From assembly GCA_029224185.1 (NCBI GenBank), contig CM055191.1:5921536-5985535 (forward strand): 64,000 nucleotides of DNA, written 5' to 3'. Shown in pieces: positions 11,310 to 23,780 of this stretch. Below the pieces are notes generated by a model. The model searched no databases. It was not told where the DNA came from and saw nothing but the letters and a program-made list of their open reading frames with translations. Made by a program: the position numbers and the translations under genes. Source of the stretch: Karalla daura. Taxonomy: Eukaryota > Chordata > Actinopteri > Chaetodontiformes > Leiognathidae. Every line of letters starts with the position of its first letter. The stretch's first letter is position 1.

Positions 11310-13716
11310 CTTTTAATTTCATTTATTTAACAGTCACCAGATGATGAGATACATTCTCTTAAAAAAGAAATAGACAACAAAACTGTTAATATTATTTTGA
11401 GATTTAAAAACTATTATACAATATTCTTAATATATAGATTTTGTACAAAATAAAAATCAGTAAAAGGGGCGAAGGGAGAGTGACATCTTAAAAAAAACAG
11501 AGAAAAAAAGAGGAAGGGGATAGGAGTTGATTCAAACAACTACCACATTTAGGGGTGACAAAGACCAATCTCTTTCATAAATAAATATAGGAAAATTAGA
11601 CATCATATATAGCTCTGTTTCCAATAGCAGGGCATTGCTAAATGTTTGTAGCATAGATTGTAACATAACTGCTTTGTGAGGCCCATTTGCTTAGAAAATT
11701 CCACGCGTTTCCCACACAGAGATTAACTGGAACCAGCGCGGCTAAAGGCCCTGAAATAAAGGTATTTACCTCAATAATGGGTCTGATAGTCTGTACCGTG
11801 CTTGACCTTTGGCTGTAATAATAATCCCAACCCCACCCTTACTCCCCTGCCTCTTTTCCTTTGTGTGCCTACTTGATGCAGAGCAAGCACAGAGTCTCCT
11901 TCAGGGAACTAGAGAATAGGGGTGTCCTCTTTTTTTCTCTCCCAAGGCCAGTGAGAAACAAGCTTCAGACATCCCCACTCACAAACACAGAGACAGTTGA
12001 GCAGAGCACATATGGGAGGGGTGCACGGTATTGGAGCATAGGAAGGTCAAACTGCACAATCCAAAATCATTTCACCATTAAATTCCATCCTTTCAACATG
12101 GATATTTTAGCGCTGTCCTTGTTGGTCCTTAGAATTTTCAACAATACAACAACAACTACAAGACAACATAATAAACACACAAAAAGTGGATGTGGATGGC
12201 CGCAGGGCATTCCAGCTCTGTTTGACATAGACTCATGCCACTCAGATTGGCTGATTGTTTTATCCATAAACCTCTCCCTTTGCACCTATTTGAGTATTTG
12301 AAGCTCAGGGTATACGCACTGAAAACATGGGAACACAAAATACGGATAATGGAGATGATTTACAATACAAATACACTACCTGTTTTCAGACACACACAGC
12401 CAAAGAGCATGAAAACTTAGGCTGATGATTGATCCCACTGCAACTATAGACTTTTGTTCTATCCTTGTCTCCATCTTTTCCTGTTTGTACCCTCTGTGAG
12501 CAGGCAAGCGGACAGTGACATTGGCCCTTCACAGAGCAGGACAGCAGGCAGAGTGACTTGGCGTTAATCACAGTTTTGTCTCGCTTTCTTGGCACATTAA
12601 GTTGGAGAGGCAAGCAGCGGCTCGGGCAGCAAGGGTGAGAGATGGGAGGACAACGCGTTAGATTCTCAATAATGACGCATCGCTGCCGCATCACTTTGGA
12701 GATTAAAAGCAAGATGCTGAATTTCAATCAAGCCACATTAATGGTTCAGTGTGAGGAATGGTCACTTTGTCTCCACTGGCAGGGAGAGAGAAGGAGAGGG
12801 GGAGAGGAGGAGAGAGAGAGAGAGTGGCACAAGAAGCCCAGGTGAGACAAGGTGATACGGCATTTTAATTCACTAAATTGCTTGCTAGCCAGTAATGATA
12901 GAATCCATTTAATGATGTAGTGACAATATTCTCCAACCAATGGCAAGAGGGCAGTGACAAAATGTTACATCCAAGAAAAAAGTCAAAGCTCCAAGGACTA
13001 AATGCATGTAGCAGTAAATAACAAGACTGATGTCTGATAATTAACTGGATCTAATGAGCATATGAATGTCATTATCATTAAAATCGGTCTCAGATCAGGC
13101 TCATATCTAAATACTTTGAGGAGATACATTCAAACTAGACTTGTATCCTTGATTCCAGTCTCCCCAATGTTTAATTCACTTATATTTAAAATTTGGTAAG
13201 GTAATAAGTAACAAGGATGTAATCACAAGCCATAATGAATGCCATCACATAGACACTAACAGAATATGAGAGATGGGAGCTAATTTTAAACTCAATGCCA
13301 AGATTGGGATAGAATTTTCTAATTTGTTGCTGCCACTTTGCAAAACATGCCAAGCTCTGCCTGGGCTGCTCTGTGAACGCCTTGCACTGTGAGATGTGAT
13401 GCACTTGCCATAAAGTGCATTGAGAGTTCAGTTCTCATGGCAGATGAGAAGCGATGTTGGGCAAGCACAGCTGAGAGATTGTCATCACAGTATGGCTGAT
13501 ATGAAGAAAAACCCAATGTGACATGAACTAGATCTCTCGGGGTGGGGTGGGGTGGGGATCAAAAGAGGGTAGGGCGGCAGAAGAATTGTCAAGACAACAA
13601 AGAGACGGGAGCATTGGTCCTATAGTCTCTGTGTCAAGTCGGGAATGTCACAGTTGAGCACAGTGCTTCATGGGAAGGATAGTTCTTTCAGGGGGTTTAA
13701 TGTGTTGTCCCAAGCT
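11310..13716 (-). other. foxo6: Probable foxo6 3' untranslated region
   Basis: The stretch runs from the foxo6 stop codon to the AATAAA at 11,322. It has no long open frame, few repeats, and becomes AT-rich towards its end. Long 3' UTRs are usual for FOXO genes. The exact cleavage site is inferred from one signal only, and an earlier end is possible. Confidence 0.45.
11322..11327 (-). terminator. foxo6: Probable foxo6 poly(A) signal AATAAA
   Basis: TTTATT on the plus strand reads AATAAA on the minus strand. Just downstream in the minus direction is a GT- and T-rich stretch (about 11,270-11,300), as expected of a downstream cleavage element. It lies 2.4 kb past the foxo6 stop, with no other gene between. 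Confidence 0.45.
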
Positions 13717-15441
13717 TCAGCCAGGGACCCAGCTCTGGTTGCTGTGGGCTTGCTGTGGACCAGCCAAACCACTCATCCCCATCCCCATGGTCACACCCAT
13801 GCCCATACCCATGCCAATGCCCACCCCCTGGGCCAGTGAGCAGTCAAAGTTGAAGTCCATCTCCTCCCCAGAGTCCATAATGTCATGGAGGAGAATGGAC
13901 TCCACATCACAGTCCAAGCTACCATGGAACATGTCAATGTCCAGGTCAGCTGGGAGCCTCTCATGGGGGTGGGGTTGGTGATAGCCATGGTAGTTGCCAC
14001 CATTCCCCATTCCCTGGCCATGGTGGTATGGTCCATTTGTCATGCCCTGGTGATGTGGGTCAGGGTAATGGTTGTGGCGCGGGTGTGGATGCGGGGCTGT
14101 GGCCACATGGCAGGAGTCCTGGGGCATGCCGAGCATACCTGCTGGGTTTGGGGGCAGGGTGGTGGACGCTGGAAGGTGGGCATGTGATGGAGGACTATAC
14201 AGGTAGGGAGCTTTGTGGCTGTAACTGTGCAGCTGATTGCTGCCGCTGCCCCGTTGGGCCAGGGCTGCAGCCCGGGGCGGTGTGTGGTTATGGCTCTGAT
14301 TGAGGTTGTGGCCGTTGTGAGCGAGGCTGTGAGGTGAATTGTGGTTGTGGTTGGTTACGTTGTTGTGACTGTGGGTATGGCTATGAGTTCTGTTATGGCT
14401 ATGAGCTGAGCTGTGACTAAGAGGTCCATTGTGGGTGTGGCCATTGTGGCTGTTGTGATGGCCAGGGTGGTGGCTGTGATGGTTGGAGCCTACTCCATTA
14501 CTGGTCTGACCCATCATGGGATGGCTTTCCCTCTCCTGCGCCAGCATCATGTCCTTGGAACAGTATTGCTGCCCAGCTGGAACGCCAGTCAACAGACTCT
14601 GCAGGGCGTTGGTGTTGGAGTACGTCCGCATGGTTCCAGAGAAGGTGGCTGGTTTGTTCTCCTGAATGGTCTGCATGGGTGAGTGATGGCACAACATCCC
14701 AAGGCCAGATGTGCCATAGACTCCTGTACTGTAAGGGCCCTGCCCCTTCACACCAGAGCTGTAGTGGTAGACGGGGGTTTGGTGCTTATGCCTTCCAACA
14801 GCCGGATGCTGCTGCTGGTGTTGCTGCTGCTGCGTTGGGTGATGGTGATGATAGCTGTCCTCCATCAGCTGTTCGTCCAAACTGATGGCACCTGTCAGGC
14901 TAGCCAGCTGAGGGAGCTGCTCCAGGGGAGGACAGCGGTTCCCAGTCCCCATAGATGGAGAGCGGGCACTGGTCGGTGAAGGGTAGAGATGGGGCGAGGT
15001 GGAGCAGGACAAACCACCCTCCTCTGGTTCCTCTGGCTCCCCTTCTGCGAGGATTGGTGACAGACGCCCACTCAGGGTAGAAGCTGATGAGCTAGCCCTC
15101 GAATGGAGATCAGTCCACGCATCAAACTCTCCATCTGTCCCCGATGCAGCTCCAGACCCTGGGAGGACTTTTTGTGGTGGGCTGCCATGGTCGGGTGAGC
15201 CTTGGAGGCCCACCACAGTGGACCCTGCTCCTATCCCGGGTCGGCCAATCCTCTTGCCTCTGATGCGACCTTTGCTCTTTAGGTATTTTGTGCTGTTGTC
15301 CATGGAGACTGCTCGCCTACGAGGGGCCTTGCCCATCTTCCCTCCATCGGGGTTCAGCATCCACCAAGAACTCTTCCCAGTTCCCTCATTCTGCACCCTG
15401 ATGAAACGTGTGTGGAGGGATAGGTTGTGTCGTATGGAGTT
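13717..15441 (-). CDS. foxo6: foxo6 coding exon 2 (forkhead C-half to stop)
   Basis: This final coding exon supplies residues 152-725 of a FOXO6-type forkhead transcription factor, a nuclear DNA-binding protein downstream of insulin/PI3K/AKT. The acceptor TTCTC...CTGCAG precedes base 15,441, and the first codons read NSIRHNLSLH, the DNA-recognition helix, in phase 0 with exon 1. RRRAVS (192-197) is the AKT site in the nuclear localisation region. The region equivalent to the third FOXO AKT site (about 256-281) reads DLHSRASSSAS and lacks the full RxRxxS pattern, as known for FOXO6. Residues 348-363 are His/Gln-rich and about 471-537 very His/Asn/Ser-rich. Residues 650-684, with DLDIDMF, CDVESIL and DFNFD, form the conserved acidic transactivation domain. 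A GM-repeat tail and stop TGA (13,717-13,719) follow. Which teleost duplicate (a or b) it is cannot be told here. Confidence 0.95.
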   Translation of the reverse strand, partial: NSIRHNLSLHTRFIRVQNEGTGKSSWWMLNPDGGKMGKAPRRRAVSMDNSTKYLKSKGRIRGKRIGRPGIGAGSTVVGLQGSPDHGSPPQKVLPGSGAASGTDGEFDAWTDLHSRASSSASTLSGRLSPILAEGEPEEPEEGGLSCSTSPHLYPSPTSARSPSMGTGNRCPPLEQLPQLASLTGAISLDEQLMEDSYHHHHPTQQQQHQQQHPAVGRHKHQTPVYHYSSGVKGQGPYSTGVYGTSGLGMLCHHSPMQTIQENKPATFSGTMRTYSNTNALQSLLTGVPAGQQYCSKDMMLAQERESHPMMGQTSNGVGSNHHSHHPGHHNSHNGHTHNGPLSHSSAHSHNRTHSHTHSHNNVTNHNHNSPHSLAHNGHNLNQSHNHTPPRAAALAQRGSGSNQLHSYSHKAPYLYSPPSHAHLPASTTLPPNPAGMLGMPQDSCHVATAPHPHPRHNHYPDPHHQGMTNGPYHHGQGMGNGGNYHGYHQPHPHERLPADLDIDMFHGSLDCDVESILLHDIMDSGEEMDFNFDCSLAQGVGIGMGMGMGVTMGMGMSGLAGPQQAHSNQSWVPG

Positions 15442-17403
15442 CTGCAGAGAGAGAGATGAGAAAGAGAGACACACACAAAGTGAGAAGTGCATCGAATTAA
15501 ATTGTAATATATATCACATTAGTTATCATTTGTACACAAGATGCATTTCTGAGGTGAACACTTTAAATGAGTCAAATTTGCATAAGATTCATATAAAATG
15601 TTCCAGAAGGAAAATAAGACTTTCTGACATCAAACATAAAAATGAACAATGGAGACAAACCTAATCACAACCACAGCTGTCACAACTGCTTATAAATCAT
15701 TCATTCTACACACACTGACTCACGGAAAATATGTACCAAATATATTCCCCATCTATTTATACAAAACACATCTAAGTAGGTACACAACCCTCCATGTAAT
15801 CAGTGTCAACCAAAGTCATAAAATTGAGAGCACATTGGAAAACACAAACATGTTCGAGGGACAGCTACAGCTGGAAAGGAGCAAGACCCTGTCAGGCTCA
15901 ACCAACCTGAAGCGACCTGAAACTCAGTTTTGAGACACTCTCCTTATGCACGTCAATCCTCCCACTTTTCATTTCCGTCAATCCAGCTGTCCTCCTCTAC
16001 TTCTCCTTTCAGCCGGGCTGATGTAAGCTGCTGTGGTTGGGCGTACTGTATGTTTGAAGTCGGTGCCAGTCTGGCTTAGTGCCAGCCCTGTCTCTTTCAC
16101 TCTAGTAGCTTGAATGGGGGGATGTATCGCAAGATTGAGCCAGGAGCAAGCAAGGCTAATGGATGTATCCCAGCCTCCGACATCTACCTTCACTGCCTAT
16201 TTCCTTTTCTCTCCCTTGCTCTGTCTTTATCGCTATCCCTCATCCTCTTTTGTCACTGGGTACTTCATATTTTCTGAGTCGATTCTCCTTTTTCTTATTT
16301 CACACTCCTCTTTGCATACAACAGTTATTTTCCACTTCTGCTTTCAGTCTCTGTGCCTTCAATTATACAGTGTGTCACAAATTACTTTCCCATTATCCTC
16401 TACGCTGCCATGTACAGTCACTGACTTCGTAATTCATAGGATATAGTTTTATAGTGTTTATTATCATTTACATCTCAAGGGTTGCTGAATGCTGATGGTT
16501 TCTGATGTGCAACAGAGTCTGTCATTGCAATTCCACTCTTTGTTGTGCGTGAGGCATTTTGAGGCAGGAAAATATCAAATCAAAAGCACCTCCTGTGGTT
16601 TAGGAATACGTTGGTACAATAGATTGTTTCAGATTGAGGGGTACTCACACCTCCACCATCTCCTGTATGTTGCAGATTATTTGTATTCACACTGAATTGC
16701 ATGGCAGGGAAACAAATAAATCAAATTGCGGCAGAGAATACATAAATGGGAGGCGAACTGAATTCAGGTGATCTGCGAATGCCTCCTTGGGTTATCTCGC
16801 CGTGACACCTCCAGCATTGGGTAACCATAGCAACCGGGTAAGCGTGCAGCGGCAGAACTATATCATATTGTGGTGAGAGTCAAGAGAGTGAGAGAGAGAG
16901 AAAGAGAGAGAGAGACATGGAGGGAGAGTGGGGGATGGGGGAAAGGATGCAAGAGGAGGCGGTTGTTTGATGCTGCTGCTCCAACACTAAACAGCCTTTC
17001 ATCTCGGCAGTGCAGGTCCGCAGGGGATGCCCGCTCCCTGCTTCTGACGGCTTCTCTACGTGCCGCGCCAACTCCCTGTCTCACCCCGGCTGGATCATCC
17101 ACCTATCATAGTACTCCAAATCATCCCCAACAAGTCCTGTGCATGCCTGAATTAAAACATATGTAAGCTTTCATGCCATTTCCACCACGGCTGGTGGAAA
17201 ATGGGACATCTTTCACAGAGCCGAACCACTTCATGCTGCAACTCTGTGTGACCTGTCTGATTCAAATCGCGATTTATCCCTGTACGAGGGAAGAGCAGCC
17301 CCATTGAACTTGGAGGGATTTGTCATCATCCCAAACCCTCTTTATCTGATGAATCCACCTGCCAGAGAGATTTGAGAGATTTCGGACAGTGGCCAGCCAT
17401 GGC

Positions 17404-17434
<31 letters not shown>

Positions 17435-20379
17435 CTGCCTGATGGCTTCCTGTCATGTAGTTTTCCACCACATGTTTTTTTCTCTGTCATCCTGTTTGCG
17501 TGTGTGTTTTAGATTCTAAGAATAGCTTAGGTTGCAGGTGGTTCCACTGTGGGTGTGGTGGCGTCCGCCTCCTGTTCCCTGAGTTTTAGTCAGGGGCAAT
17601 TTGGCCGGCCTATGGCCCTCACGCCCCCGAAACAAGCAGTCACTGCTAATCCCCCTCCATCCCCGAGTAATCCCGGACAATCCTGGGCTAATCCCAAGTT
17701 GATTCAGGGGCACTCCCAGCTGGGTGTCTCACACAGAGCCATGCCAGGTCACCACAGACACAGCAAGCAGACCGGATATGCTATGATCCAATAGTAACGT
17801 AGCATAAAGGAAGTTTGAGTGTGAACGAGGGGCAGTATAAAAGCCATAGAATTACAGAATACAGCGTAAAAAAATAGTCCTAATCATTGTCCATGTGCAT
17901 TTTAGTGAATGACTCCCGTGAACTGATGTTAACCATATTCTTGATGCCTCCATCAAATCAACTACCTTTACTATGTGTTCTGTCCTTGAGGGTTGGCTTT
18001 GCCACATTTTTACCCCTACGGGTTGAATAGAATAAAATTGAAAACTTTATTATGTATTAAATATTCATAACATGGAAATTCTCTTTCAGCCCCCTGGCTT
18101 GCTGAGGCAGACGGATGAAGCCCACAGAAACATACAGTGACAGAGAGGAACACACACATCACACGGCCGGGTCCAGGAAGCTGCCTCCTATTCAAATCAT
18201 AGGAAAGGGCTCTAAATAATGAATGAACCAGTGGCTGGGCTTATACAGAGAGATGCAATGCCTGGTCCCATAACACTGGAAAGAGCAGACAGAGTGGTAA
18301 GTAGAGGCATGACTTCCTTGTTTTGTTATCAAGGAAATCCAACCTCATCCTCAGGCTGAAGGAGTTAATTTGGCCATAAAGCAAAGGCGGACAAGGTTAA
18401 GAGTTCATGGGCCAATCAAAGCCAATTAAGGTGAAAAGGGTTCTCTTGGTTTTAGGAAAATCAGCTTGGGTTCAACTCTCATTAGGACTTCGAAATCCTA
18501 ATAGCTGATTTAGATATTTAGACAATAAATACCTAGCTGTAGCATAGCTCCTTTTGTTCTCAGATTTAACACCCTGGCTTTTTTTTATTTGGAATAAATC
18601 TGATCTTTGAGACTTTCTGTCAGGTGGACTAGGGAGGTAAGATGCTTTTCACTGACTCCTGGAAGACAGAGACGATTTCAGAAAAGATAGACAGAAATTT
18701 CTTATGTAAATCTGCAGATTACCGCTCAATACTTGTTGATGAGCTGAGGCAAGTTCCTCATTCTCATCCATTACAGTCTCTTTAAGAAACAGTCATTTGG
18801 CTCCTCGAAAATCTTACAATATCGATCAATAGATGCTGCTCCCCCTCCCCTCCTCCATGCAAAGTCTGTGTGCTACAGGGATAGGGGAGGCCTATTTAGT
18901 GTTGGGAATCAATGAAGTTTAATGGCTATCAGTGCCGAAGCTTAGCACACATCAGGCTCTGACTAACTACACAATCCACCTGCATTATGAAGACAATATG
19001 GGTGCTCAATATCCCATGACCCTGCTGTTCGCACAGCGGTGTCTAACTACCGCAGGCTTGTGAGTTAAGTGACTGTGCCCACTGACACATCTTGGCTTTG
19101 TGCCCAATCTGCCCCTCTGTCATCACTCCAAAGATATCACTACTGCATGAGCACTAGAAAGGGGGTCGGGAGGTTGTTATGCTGGGCACAATAGTTCATC
19201 TGGGATAACCGGATGGGCATGGGGGCAGCTGTGCCGTGGCGGCGTACAGCAGGAGGTGTGTGTGTTGGGGGGATTCGTGCTGGGGGGGACTGGGGGGGGC
19301 AGGGGTGGGAATATCGTACCACAAGGGGCCTCTCCAAACCACACAAAGGGGTGCCCTCAAAATACCCCCCCTCCAAAAAAAAAAGACCCTTCCCCCTCCA
19401 TAACTCCCCCATCAGGACCCACTCTGGGTTTTTCCCGCTCACACACCCACACACATGCTCACACAGAGAGAGAGACAGAGAGAGAGAGGGGCGAGGAAAC
19501 AGGTCAAACGGTTTATAGGACCCATCTTGTGGCGAATGTGCACTCATTCAAACAGAACTGAGTGAGGAACTGAGGACCGTGAGTGGGGTCTGGGAACCAG
19601 CAAAAAGAAACCACTCACCCGATTCAAACAACCTCAAGGGTGAAGCAGCGTGGTGCGCTTGCCCAGCTAAGAACACAGCAGCTGTTCTTGTAGTGGCACC
19701 GGGTAAAGCCGTTTGCCACACTCGACTGGTATTACCAAACCATTTCATGCAGAATGGAGCCATTATGTATTGTCAAAGGGTATCCCTCTATGGTGCACAT
19801 TCATTTGATAAGCCTAAATCAAGGGGGAGAAACAGAAGCACTAACTGTGTTTATTGTGATGCTGTTTTTGCCCGTGCAGAAGGCAGGAGGGATCAGGGGG
19901 AGGGGAGGTTTCAACACAAGCAGTTTTGTTCAGCGCAGGAATGAGTTTTGTCAGCTAAGCCTGTCTCCAGGCTATTGGTGGAAATTAGCGCCGGCTAAAT
20001 ATTCGCTTTCCATGATTGATGTCACGGCTCGCGTTGTCCCTTTGAAGGGAAATAAAGAATTTAGAGCCATGTGGATTAATAGGGACAGGGTAGGGGGAAT
20101 TTTCTGTGTCTGAGGGGGACTTGAAGAGGGACTGAAGGGCCTAATGGCTGCACAGATATGGAGCACTATGGAGCTGAGACGATACGGTGTATCAGAGAGT
20201 GAGAGAAGACAAGTGAGACTATGACAGTGAGTACAAGGAAGAAAATTGGAAATTGTTTGTGTATGTGTGTAAGAGAGAGAGAAAGAGAGGTAGCAAGGGA
20301 GGGAGGGAGGGACAGTGTGTGTGTGAGTGTGTGTATGTGTGTGTGTGTCAGAGAGTGAGGGAGAGAAAGAGAGAGGGAG

Positions 20380-20720
20380 AGAGATGTAGCTATTTGCCTG
20401 AGAAGCCCAGAGTCAGATGATTAAAATCCCTTTAGGAGGCTTCTTTAAGAGAGACAGATGGGCAGACAGGCCTGTTTTTGGAATGCAATCAAATTGAAAA
20501 GATTAAAAAGGAGTCTCTTTTATTAGGAGGTGAGAAACAGTTACTTCTCTGCCACATGCCATCATCGCCTCCACCGCAGTGGTCACGACTGCATTGGCAT
20601 GCAAGGCACATTACAGCCCTTCTTGGGGAAGAAATAAACCTGGGATTAGGAGATGCATCTATCTCAGTACATCACGGATGGGTCTCTAAGGATTGGCGAT
20701 ATTTGCAATATCTTGTTGAA
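20380..20720. promoter_or_regulatory. Candidate intronic regulatory island
   Basis: Unique, repeat-free sequence directly after a GA/GT-rich stretch. It has several AT-rich homeodomain-like cores and no coding signal. The assignment is only by appearance; conservation could not be checked. Confidence 0.2.
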
Positions 20721-23689
20721 TAAAAACGATTTACAGGTAAAAGGAAAAAAAACTTTCATTTCTTCAAGGATCGTTACAGAAGGTCTATTATGGCTAACTT
20801 AAGGACTACACCAATAGCTGTCCTATTCCTGACAGCACTTTCACTTAATCTCTCTTTACCAAATCTGAACAGGTGCAATTCAAATGTGCATTCCCTCGGC
20901 TGCCATTGTACTTGAATAGACCGAGTTTGCACAGTAGAGTGATTCAAGCACTGTGAAAGGTGCTCTGTGTCCGACCCTATTATTCCACAACACTGCAGGA
21001 GTGCCATTTATAAAAAGGCTTAAAATGGAAAGCAAGTGTGTGGTGGTGTGTCTGGTAGCCTCAGATCAGGAAGTGGCTGTGGAGAGGGGTGTAATGGAGT
21101 TGGTAGGGGATTCCTGCCTGACTGTGCACTAATTGCGTCCAATGGTTGGCGAGTCATCAGCCGTGCCCACCCTGGCGCCAAGCAAAGGGTTGGCATCGGG
21201 GTGGCAGGGTGTGGGATAGCGGAGGGCTGCCGCAGCTTTGGTGGGTAAAAATAGAAGCCGACAGATTAGTAGAGCATCTGAGACCCGGATAGGGGATCGG
21301 AAAATCCGCTCGGCTGAAGCCAGGGACAGCTGAGTGTTTCCGGTGGGCACAAAGGGGACACAATCTGGGCATCACGTCTGACGCCAACGCACAAAACGGG
21401 GGAGTCTCAGAGCAGGTGTGGGCACATGAGCGGACACGTGCCACGGTGTAGCACTGGGTGTGGTTTTTCCACTGGGACCTGCAAGGTAGGCAGAGCTCAC
21501 GCCCTCCCACAGAGAATTCACACAACAGGTGTTTGGGCTGGGCCACCTGTGGGGCCGGCCGCCTGCTCGCACTTCACACCTCGTCTCGGGAGCAAACTAA
21601 CATTTTCCACTGGGCTTGCCATGCTTTTGTTAAAGACCAACACGTTTCTGGAGAGGCTTTTACAGCTCTTTTTACAAGATCGGCAAGATGTGCCTGCGTG
21701 CCTGCGTGCATGCGTGCGAGCGAGCACAATGGTGCACGAGTCAATCTGCATTTATGCGAGCGCCTGTGTGTCTATATTTGTGTATCAGTCTATTTAATAG
21801 CCAACAGGCACAGTGTGGATTTGATTATATTGAAACCTGCCTCTGCTATATACAAAGAAAGTGTTGGCCAACAATGAAATCAATGCAGGCCCAGGCTTTT
21901 TTTTTTCCACACTCGGCCTCCACATAATCTCATTCATAACAATGAGAATCTCATTTCCCACATTCTAAAGGTCAGTGCACACCTCTGATCACACTTTAAT
22001 AAACATCATTCTCAGCGTTTAATTTAATTTCAGCCGAGCAGGAAACTCATAGGCAACCATGCACGTGGCATGCAAAATTCATCCCATCGTTCCTTTAATT
22101 GCTTCAATTTTACAGTACAGCGGCGAGTGGCCGCAATCACAACAAAGAAGGAAATAATGCGCAAATACACAAAACGCATCTGCAGAACACACAAACGCTC
22201 CCCACAGATAGAGAAACGATAAGTGGAGTCGGTCAAGTGCCAGCTTTGGTTACATTTTAATGAAATAAATAAGCCTCACAATTTTGTTGGACCATCACCA
22301 AGTAGGGGCTCCAGATCTCTTTGTCATCGCACGTTTTAACTCTCACCTAAATTGGCAAACCGCGCAAGCCAACCACACATAGGTGGTCGGAAAAAACACA
22401 CACACCTATGCACGAGGCTCACTCGCTCCCTCACTAATGCGCACCGCGCGCGCGCACACACACACACACAGACACACACACACACACACATGCCAACGTG
22501 ACACAAAGCCTGGCACACCGGGCACGCTCATTACCGCAATGCCAAGCTACCAGTTGCTAAGGAGACCTGTGGGAGAGGGAGGGTTCCTTGTTGTTGCCAT
22601 AGCAGCCGGCTTCGCTCCCTGCCAACTCTCTCCCTCAGGGAGAAACAAGGCAAGAGGTGGGGGGTGAAGTGGGTAGAGGTAGGGGGCAGCGGTTTAATAG
22701 GGCTACGAGGTGCAGAGGAACTTCATTAGGCATCAGTGTGCGCCACGCCGACCAGCGCTCACCATGAATGCTTGCCCACATGCAACACTTCAGCCTGCAG
22801 ACTCCCACTTAATCATGCACAGCCCATAGACTCCCACTTATTTGCACACCTATACGGAGAAGAAGATGGAGAATGGCATGCTTAGAATGAAAAGCAGGGA
22901 GGTGGAGGGAGGTGGTTGTAAGGTGGGCGAGGGTATCTCTGGGGGGGAGGGGTTGAGAGGGCAGAGGTGGGTAAAGAACAGAAAGAGGATGGGGAAACAA
23001 AGAGAGAGTTAGAGAGGGTCTTGAATGGGGGGCCTGCATGAAAGAGTGGTATGGAGGTGAATAACAGACAGTGGTGTAGTCAAAGGCTGTATGGGGGCAT
23101 TTCTCTCTGTAACCTCCTCCTCCTAAACAACCTTGATCTTCAGCAACAGCCTCAATCCTTCACGTAATAGAATAGCACTGTATAGTCAAACACACATAAG
23201 ACGTGGTGCGTATGATTTTTTTTTCCTGTACACAATGCGACTGCAAGGCAATGCAACTGTGTAACCTGTGAGGTTACATCGACACATACTGCAAACTGTT
23301 GTAACATTTGTGATTCTTTTTTTTTTCTCATTTCACAACCAGGGTTTAAGTGTAAGGTACGTTGTTTATGTAAAATAAACATATTTTCGGACTGTTTCTT
23401 AAATGCCAACATGTGGATGGACAAAAAAGAAAGATCCTCTACTCTGAGAAGGGTGACACAAACACACAATGAACATTATTATTGACAAATTCTTCTGTTT
23501 TGTCGATAGTACAATTGAATAATATGTTTGCAGTTGTTGTGGAAAACACTAACACAACATTTCAAGCAAAAGTTTCTAGAAGCATTAGTTATATAGTTTT
23601 TTTTTTTTTTTTACATTTAAGCATCACTGTGTGTTTGTACAATTAAAAACCAGTGTGCATGCACTACTCATGCCAGCAATGGTTTTCTC

Positions 23690-23780
23690 TGGCTACTCCG
23701 GATTCCTCCCACAGTCTAAAAGCATGCATGTTAAGGTTGAATGGAGACACTAAATTGCCCCTAACTTCATATAAGGGAGA
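23690..23780 (+). mobile_element. SINE fragment
   Basis: Contains 'cctcccacagtctaaaagca', 'catgttaaggttgaatggag' and 'actaaattgccc', the body of the same fish SINE-type repeat seen elsewhere here, in forward orientation. Both ends are missing. Confidence 0.6.

Noticed and set aside
14999..15664. 221-codon plus-strand open frame
   Set aside because: It is antisense to foxo6 exon 2. The minus strand carries clear FOXO domains, so this frame is a shadow of the coding strand.
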